From: Glaciecola sp. UBA1851
GTDB taxonomy: Bacteria; Pseudomonadota; Gammaproteobacteria; Enterobacterales; Alteromonadaceae
Assembly: GCA_002338515.1 (NCBI GenBank)
Contig: DDIL01000145.1
Span: 1 to 10,884, forward strand
Length of the DNA: 10,884 nucleotides
Direction: 5' to 3'
Both the position numbers and the translations under genes were made by a program. Under the pieces are notes generated by a model, which saw only the letters and a program-made list of their open reading frames with translations, had not been told where the DNA came from and did no database searches. Positions 7,243 to 10,884 of this stretch are shown here, in pieces; the first letter of the stretch is position 1; every line of letters starts with the position of its first letter.

Positions 7243-10215
7243 ATGAGCAAACCAAAACAGGGGTACGATAGGAATAACGTACAGCAGCATACGTGTATTT
7301 TTGACCTTTTTTTCAGAAAAAGTGCATTTCAATATGCGGCTAAAATTTTGCCTTTTATGGCACTTGAGCTTTATAAAAGAGGAACAAATGTATTTTTGTG
7401 TTTGGGTGTAGCATTATCACTAAATTCTCTTAACGCACATGCACAAGTAACGTTAGAATCTCAAGTTGAAATTGCTGATAATGGCTTATATTTTGATGGT
7501 AAAGATTTGAATTTCAGCAACCTTGAAGAAGCTGATACTGGTGACCAATATGATTTCTTCTTTGGCAGGAGTATATCAGCTCATGGTGATGCAGTAAAAA
7601 CATATAAAAATTATGTATTTATGACCTGGTATCGCGGTGGTAAAGACGACCGTCATGTAATGCTAACTCGTCTAAATACACTAACAGGAGAAACAGTAGA
7701 TATCGAGTTTCCGCATCGCCATACGGGCTTTAGGGGAAATCCATTAATAGGTGAATCGCATAATACCATTGGACTAGCTATTAGCCCTATAAATGGGACT
7801 ATTCACATGGTTTACGATATGCATGCATATGATGATAATAACCATGATGGCGTATTTAAAGATGATTACTTCCGCTATTCCTTCAGTATTGAAGGTGCGG
7901 CTGATTTACCTGACAATGAGTTTACGTTAGATAAATTTGTAAAAGACACAAGTGCTATTAGTCAAGGAGATGATGATTATAAACATCTTACTATGACAGG
8001 TGACTTAGCTGATAAAGGTAATTTTGCACGATTAACCTATCCTAAGTTTTTTCAAACAGATGATGGTACATTACTTCTTTATATGCGTTTAGGCGGCAAT
8101 AATAATGGTGCTTACTTGTTTAATCGCTATGACGCTGTGACACAAACTTGGTCAAAGTTCACCAAATTTAATGAGAACAATCAATTAAGCAAAGGCAATG
8201 ATTATAATTGGGGCCTGTATGGCAATATAAAATATTTAAACGGTAAACTTCGAATAGGATTCCAACAGAGAAGTAGTGATAATAACGATAAGTATAAATA
8301 CCAAAATGGTGTGTATTATGCTTATTCTGACCATCCAGAAGGGTTTGGTGAATGGTTTAATCATAAAGGCGTGCCTATGACTTGGCCGCTTGTTAATTCT
8401 GACGAAATAAAAGTATTTGAGCCAGGCGACTATATTACTCATGAACAGCCTAATTCTGTATATATAGTGCGAGACTTTGATTGGACCGTTACGGCGCGTG
8501 GTGATATCCATATTATTAGTTTAGTGCAAACAAACAACTCTGCCTCTGAAGCTGAAGAATTTGGTTTTGCAGATGTACCGAAAGAAAAGGTATATATTCA
8601 TTCATATAAGCCCGCAGGAGCAGATGAATTTATTATTGACACTGATTTTGTAGGTGCAACGTCAATTTATACGTCTGGTAATAACGTTTATGTGATTGGT
8701 TTAAATAATGGAAAGCCATACGTTGAAGTGGCAACTGGCGGAACGAATACGTTTAGCCGAGTATATGAACAAACAGATGGACCTACTTTTGCTCATGGCA
8801 CTATTTATATTGAACAAGGTAAGGTCTACTATTATTTAATGGAACGAGGAGACGGTAATGCTTTACCTCTTCACTTACAAGTAATTGACTTAGATATTCC
8901 AAAGGTAGAAGTAGCATTTGAACAGTCTGAAATGACCTTAATTGAAGGTTATTCAAATGTCACAATAGAAGCTACACCATCCGTTCAAGATGATGAACGT
9001 AGCGTAGAAAGTGTTTCGTTATATATCAATGATGATTTAATCTCAACACTTGATACCGCACCATTTGCTTGGTCACAAAGCGATGCTAAACTACAAACTT
9101 TATCGATTGGAACTTACACTTTAAAAGCAGTGGTGACCGATGATTTAGGTGAGCAGTCAGAAGCAATTTTGACATTAAACGTAGTAGACGGCACGCCTAG
9201 CGTCGAATTTGTTGAATCAAGTACTACTTTGCTAGTGGGTTACAGTACATTAAATATTGAAGTAAACGCTAGTACACCTGATAGCTCTCGTTCAATTTCA
9301 GAAATAAGCCTATATCTAAATGATGAGCTTGTTTCAGTAGATGAAACTGCCCCGTATAGTTGGTCAGAAGAACAAACTGGATTAAGTAATTTAGGTGAGG
9401 GCTCTTATACTTTAAAAGCGATAGTCACAGATAGTCAGGGTGAAATAGCAGAATCTACTGCATCACTGTCAATTATTAACCCCATGCCGAGTGTTAGTTT
9501 TGTGCAAGATGGTTATCAGGTTATGGAGGGCTATAACAGCTTTTCGCTTAGGGTCGATGCTTCTACCCCCGTAGAGACCCGCTCAATTTCTCAAGTTGAG
9601 CTTTACGTAAATGATAATTTAATTCGCGCTGAATCAGTGGCACCATACGAGTGGGGGCATAATGATGACCTTAGCGATGAATTGCTAAATTTCCCCGTAG
9701 GTACTCATATAATGAAAGCGATAGCAACTGATAGTGAAGGTTTGTCAGTAGAGGTAACCACTAACCTGGTTGTTCAAGAAGCTATTGTTGCGCCAGTTGT
9801 AACCTTTAGTGATGGACCGCAAACGATTGAGGAAGAATATAATCAATTATCAATTGCGGTAGATGCTTCTTCACCTATGACAACCCGTACAATTGCGCAT
9901 GTAACGCTTTACGTTAACGATGCTGAGGTATCGCAGCTTTCATCTGCACCATATCAATGGACAAATACAATGGCAGTTTTAGCAGCATTACCAGTAGGCA
10001 CGCATGATGTAAAAGCAGTTGCAACTGATAGTCAAGACTTAACGTCAGAAGCAACGATGCAAATAGTTGTGACAGCTAAGCCACCTGCTCCAGCTCCAGC
10101 GCCCACTCCAACACCACCAAGTTCAGATACTTCTGGTGGTTCTTCTGGTGGTTCACTTCCTCCGTTATTACTATTATTGATGTCTATGATAATTTTAGTG
10201 AGACGGTTTCGATAG
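7243..10215 (+). CDS. Secreted BNR-type polysaccharide lyase, probable PL24 ulvan lyase (long form) with four Ig-like domains and GlyGly-CTERM
   Basis: A 990-residue exported enzyme. Residues 68-552 form a beta-propeller of the BNR_4 type. The best family match from recall is PL24, the ulvan lyases of Alteromonadales, which cleave rhamnose-3-sulfate/uronate bonds by beta-elimination. Supporting residues are His173 in 'GESHNTIGLAI' and His194 in 'VYDMHAYDD', 21 apart, and Tyr266 and Arg282, 16 apart. This is the spacing I recall for the catalytic His, His, Tyr and Arg of PL24 (the LOR_107 enzyme). Four Ig-like repeats (about 553-944) follow, then a Pro/Ala/Thr linker (945-960) and a GlyGly-CTERM tail with 'SGGSSGGS', a hydrophobic helix and a terminal Arg cluster. 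This implies rhombosortase processing and type II-linked surface display. The signal peptide core is at 49-62 with cleavage likely after 'AHA' (residue 67), so about 48 residues precede it. The mature protein has no cysteine. It is divergent from a receptor operon. A related BNR-fold activity such as PL25 or a rhamnosidase remains possible. Confidence 0.95.
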   Translation: MSKPKQGYDRNNVQQHTCIFDLFFRKSAFQYAAKILPFMALELYKRGTNVFLCLGVALSLNSLNAHAQVTLESQVEIADNGLYFDGKDLNFSNLEEADTGDQYDFFFGRSISAHGDAVKTYKNYVFMTWYRGGKDDRHVMLTRLNTLTGETVDIEFPHRHTGFRGNPLIGESHNTIGLAISPINGTIHMVYDMHAYDDNNHDGVFKDDYFRYSFSIEGAADLPDNEFTLDKFVKDTSAISQGDDDYKHLTMTGDLADKGNFARLTYPKFFQTDDGTLLLYMRLGGNNNGAYLFNRYDAVTQTWSKFTKFNENNQLSKGNDYNWGLYGNIKYLNGKLRIGFQQRSSDNNDKYKYQNGVYYAYSDHPEGFGEWFNHKGVPMTWPLVNSDEIKVFEPGDYITHEQPNSVYIVRDFDWTVTARGDIHIISLVQTNNSASEAEEFGFADVPKEKVYIHSYKPAGADEFIIDTDFVGATSIYTSGNNVYVIGLNNGKPYVEVATGGTNTFSRVYEQTDGPTFAHGTIYIEQGKVYYYLMERGDGNALPLHLQVIDLDIPKVEVAFEQSEMTLIEGYSNVTIEATPSVQDDERSVESVSLYINDDLISTLDTAPFAWSQSDAKLQTLSIGTYTLKAVVTDDLGEQSEAILTLNVVDGTPSVEFVESSTTLLVGYSTLNIEVNASTPDSSRSISEISLYLNDELVSVDETAPYSWSEEQTGLSNLGEGSYTLKAIVTDSQGEIAESTASLSIINPMPSVSFVQDGYQVMEGYNSFSLRVDASTPVETRSISQVELYVNDNLIRAESVAPYEWGHNDDLSDELLNFPVGTHIMKAIATDSEGLSVEVTTNLVVQEAIVAPVVTFSDGPQTIEEEYNQLSIAVDASSPMTTRTIAHVTLYVNDAEVSQLSSAPYQWTNTMAVLAALPVGTHDVKAVATDSQDLTSEATMQIVVTAKPPAPAPAPTPTPPSSDTSGGSSGGSLPPLLLLLMSMIILVRRFR
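8899..10074 (+). repeat. Four tandem Ig-like (Big_7-type) repeats in the lyase
   Basis: Four copies of about 95-97 residues at residues 553-647, 650-745, 748-844 and 850-944. Each has an E-G-Y or similar turn near the start, an (S/T)-x-x-R-(S/T)-(I/V) segment leading into a 'LY(I/V/L)ND' strand, A-P-(Y/F)-x-W, then G-(T/S)-(Y/H)-x-(L/M/V)-KA(V/I) with TD or ATDS. They are typical of Ig-like modules of bacterial secreted glycoside-active enzymes. They may act as spacers between the catalytic head and the cell surface, or bind the polysaccharide. Confidence 0.88.
10123..10212 (+). other. GlyGly-CTERM sorting tail (rhombosortase substrate)
   Basis: The last 30 residues of the lyase show a Gly/Ser-rich stretch with two GG pairs, a 15-residue hydrophobic segment rich in Leu and Ile, and a terminal R-R-F-R. 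This three-part layout matches the GlyGly-CTERM sorting signal of gammaproteobacterial type II-secreted proteins, which rhombosortase cleaves at the membrane. The protease gene itself is not in the window. Confidence 0.82.
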
Positions 10216-10230
10216 ATAATAAAGTGGTTA

Positions 10231-10269
10231 TTGTTAAGCATCAAAATTTACAACTTTGATGCTTAACAA
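10231..10269. terminator. Bidirectional stem-loop terminator between convergent genes
   Basis: TTGTTAAGCATCAAA (10231-10245) and TTTGATGCTTAACAA (10255-10269) are perfect 15-bp inverted repeats with a 9-base loop. The structure begins 15 bases after the lyase stop and ends 12 bases before the DUF1501 stop. Its arms end in A/T-rich sequence on both strands, so it can serve both genes. The trailing U-tract is weak in each direction. Confidence 0.8.
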
Positions 10270-10281
10270 ATTTCTTAGCGT

Positions 10282-10884
10282 TTACAGAACAACAAGATCA
10301 GGAAAGATTGAGCTAATTTGACGACTATTCAATTGCCAATGTTGAGCTAGTGCAAGTGCTATCCACTCTCTTACATCAGAGGTAGGCATCAGATCTCGGT
10401 CTTCAAATAATTGGTTTTTTGCTAATCCCGGCCATTTACCCATTACGTAACCGCCCGTCACAACCGATTTAAATCCTTGTTTTGTTTTCATCTCATGTTT
10501 ATTTGAAAATTTAGCCAGTGCGCCACCTATTAAAAACATGTTTGTACCAGTACCATGATCCGTGCCATTTGTTCCATTTAATGCAACGGTTCTGCCAAAC
10601 TCGGTACTGACTACTACTAAGGTATCTTCCCATGCACTGCCCATACTAGTTTTTAGTTTATGTATGCCATTATCTAATTGCATAAAAAGCCTTGATAGTC
10701 GGCCTTGTTGATTGTTATGTGTATCCCAACCACCAAACTCAAGCATGGCACATTGTGTGTTTTCATTTTTTGCTAATAACTCACCACACTTTTCTGCTAA
10801 ATACGTAAAGTTGGTGCGTTGCTTTTCTTCCATTTGCATATTGGGATTTTGTTTCTGCGCAATCACTTTTTCTAAATTTTGATT
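10282..10884 (-). CDS. DUF1501 family protein, C-terminal part (5' end beyond the window)
   Basis: The reading frame stays open to the right edge, so only about the last 200 residues of a family whose members are usually 400-500 long are present. The codon at 10864-10866 is GTG and is almost certainly internal. Family landmarks are 'FGGWDTHNNQ', 'STEFGRT', 'GTDHGTG' and a closing 'WPGLAKNQLFEDRDLMPTSDV' type segment before 'IFPDLVVL'. DUF1501 proteins belong to the alkaline phosphatase/sulfatase-like superfamily, often carry a Tat signal, and are often encoded next to a DUF1800 gene; those parts would lie to the right. The biochemical activity is not established. It is convergent with the lyase gene and shares a terminator with it. 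The resemblance to sulfatase folds makes a link to sulfated polysaccharide tempting, but the family occurs widely outside such loci. Confidence 0.9.
   Translation of the reverse strand, partial: NQNLEKVIAQKQNPNMQMEEKQRTNFTYLAEKCGELLAKNENTQCAMLEFGGWDTHNNQQGRLSRLFMQLDNGIHKLKTSMGSAWEDTLVVVSTEFGRTVALNGTNGTDHGTGTNMFLIGGALAKFSNKHEMKTKQGFKSVVTGGYVMGKWPGLAKNQLFEDRDLMPTSDVREWIALALAQHWQLNSRQISSIFPDLVVL

Noticed and set aside
8236..8511. A 91-residue minus-strand reading frame inside the lyase catalytic domain
   Set aside because: It is wholly antisense to a well-supported coding region that contains family motifs; there is no ribosome binding site or domain.
8899..10074. The tandem repeats considered as a recently expanded DNA repeat array
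   Set aside because: The repeats are clear only at protein level, as diverged Ig-like domains; the nucleotide copies are not near-identical.
10032..10244. A 70-residue minus-strand reading frame opposite the lyase C-terminus
   Set aside because: Its Gly/Ala/Val-rich sequence is the antisense of the Pro/Ala linker and GlyGly-CTERM codons, and it runs into the terminator stem.
10231..10269. The 15-bp inverted repeat considered as the end of a mobile element or an attachment site
   Set aside because: It sits exactly between two convergent stop codons and has the size and loop of a bidirectional terminator; no transposase or integrase is nearby.

Overview
The window looks like a polysaccharide-utilisation locus from a low-GC marine gammaproteobacterium, most likely of the order Alteromonadales (a Colwellia-, Thalassotalea- or Alteromonas-like relative). 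This is inferred from the AT-rich sequence, VCBS-type repeats, a C-terminal GlyGly-CTERM (rhombosortase) sorting tail, and a BNR-type enzyme resembling the ulvan lyases of Alteromonadales. No rRNA, tRNA, CRISPR array, insertion sequence or phage gene is visible.

Layout. Three minus-strand genes form a probable operon, transcribed from right to left. First is a large TonB-dependent receptor (3450-6893). After 39 bases comes a lipoprotein with two VCBS-like repeats (1875-3410). After 80 bases containing a perfect hairpin comes a second lipoprotein with three such repeats (19-1794). A 349-base AT-rich divergent intergenic region (6894-7242) separates this operon from a plus-strand gene (7243-10215). 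That gene encodes a secreted, multidomain, beta-propeller polysaccharide lyase, best matched to family PL24 (ulvan lyase, long form). A perfect 15-bp stem-loop (10231-10269) lies between it and the convergent 3' end of a DUF1501 gene, which is cut by the right edge of the window.

How the parts may work together. The lyase would be exported through the Sec pathway and anchored or processed at the cell surface via its GlyGly-CTERM tail. It would cut a uronate-containing sulfated polysaccharide such as ulvan into unsaturated oligosaccharides. The receptor would take these across the outer membrane using TonB energy. The two paralogous lipoproteins each combine an N-terminal lipobox, beta-rich VCBS repeats and a C-terminal jelly-roll-like domain. 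They occupy the place that SusD holds in Bacteroidetes loci, so a glycan-capture role is the most interesting inference here. Sulfatases and unsaturated-uronyl hydrolases, which such a pathway would need, are not in this window. The DUF1501 gene is probably a neighbour with no proven link to the pathway.
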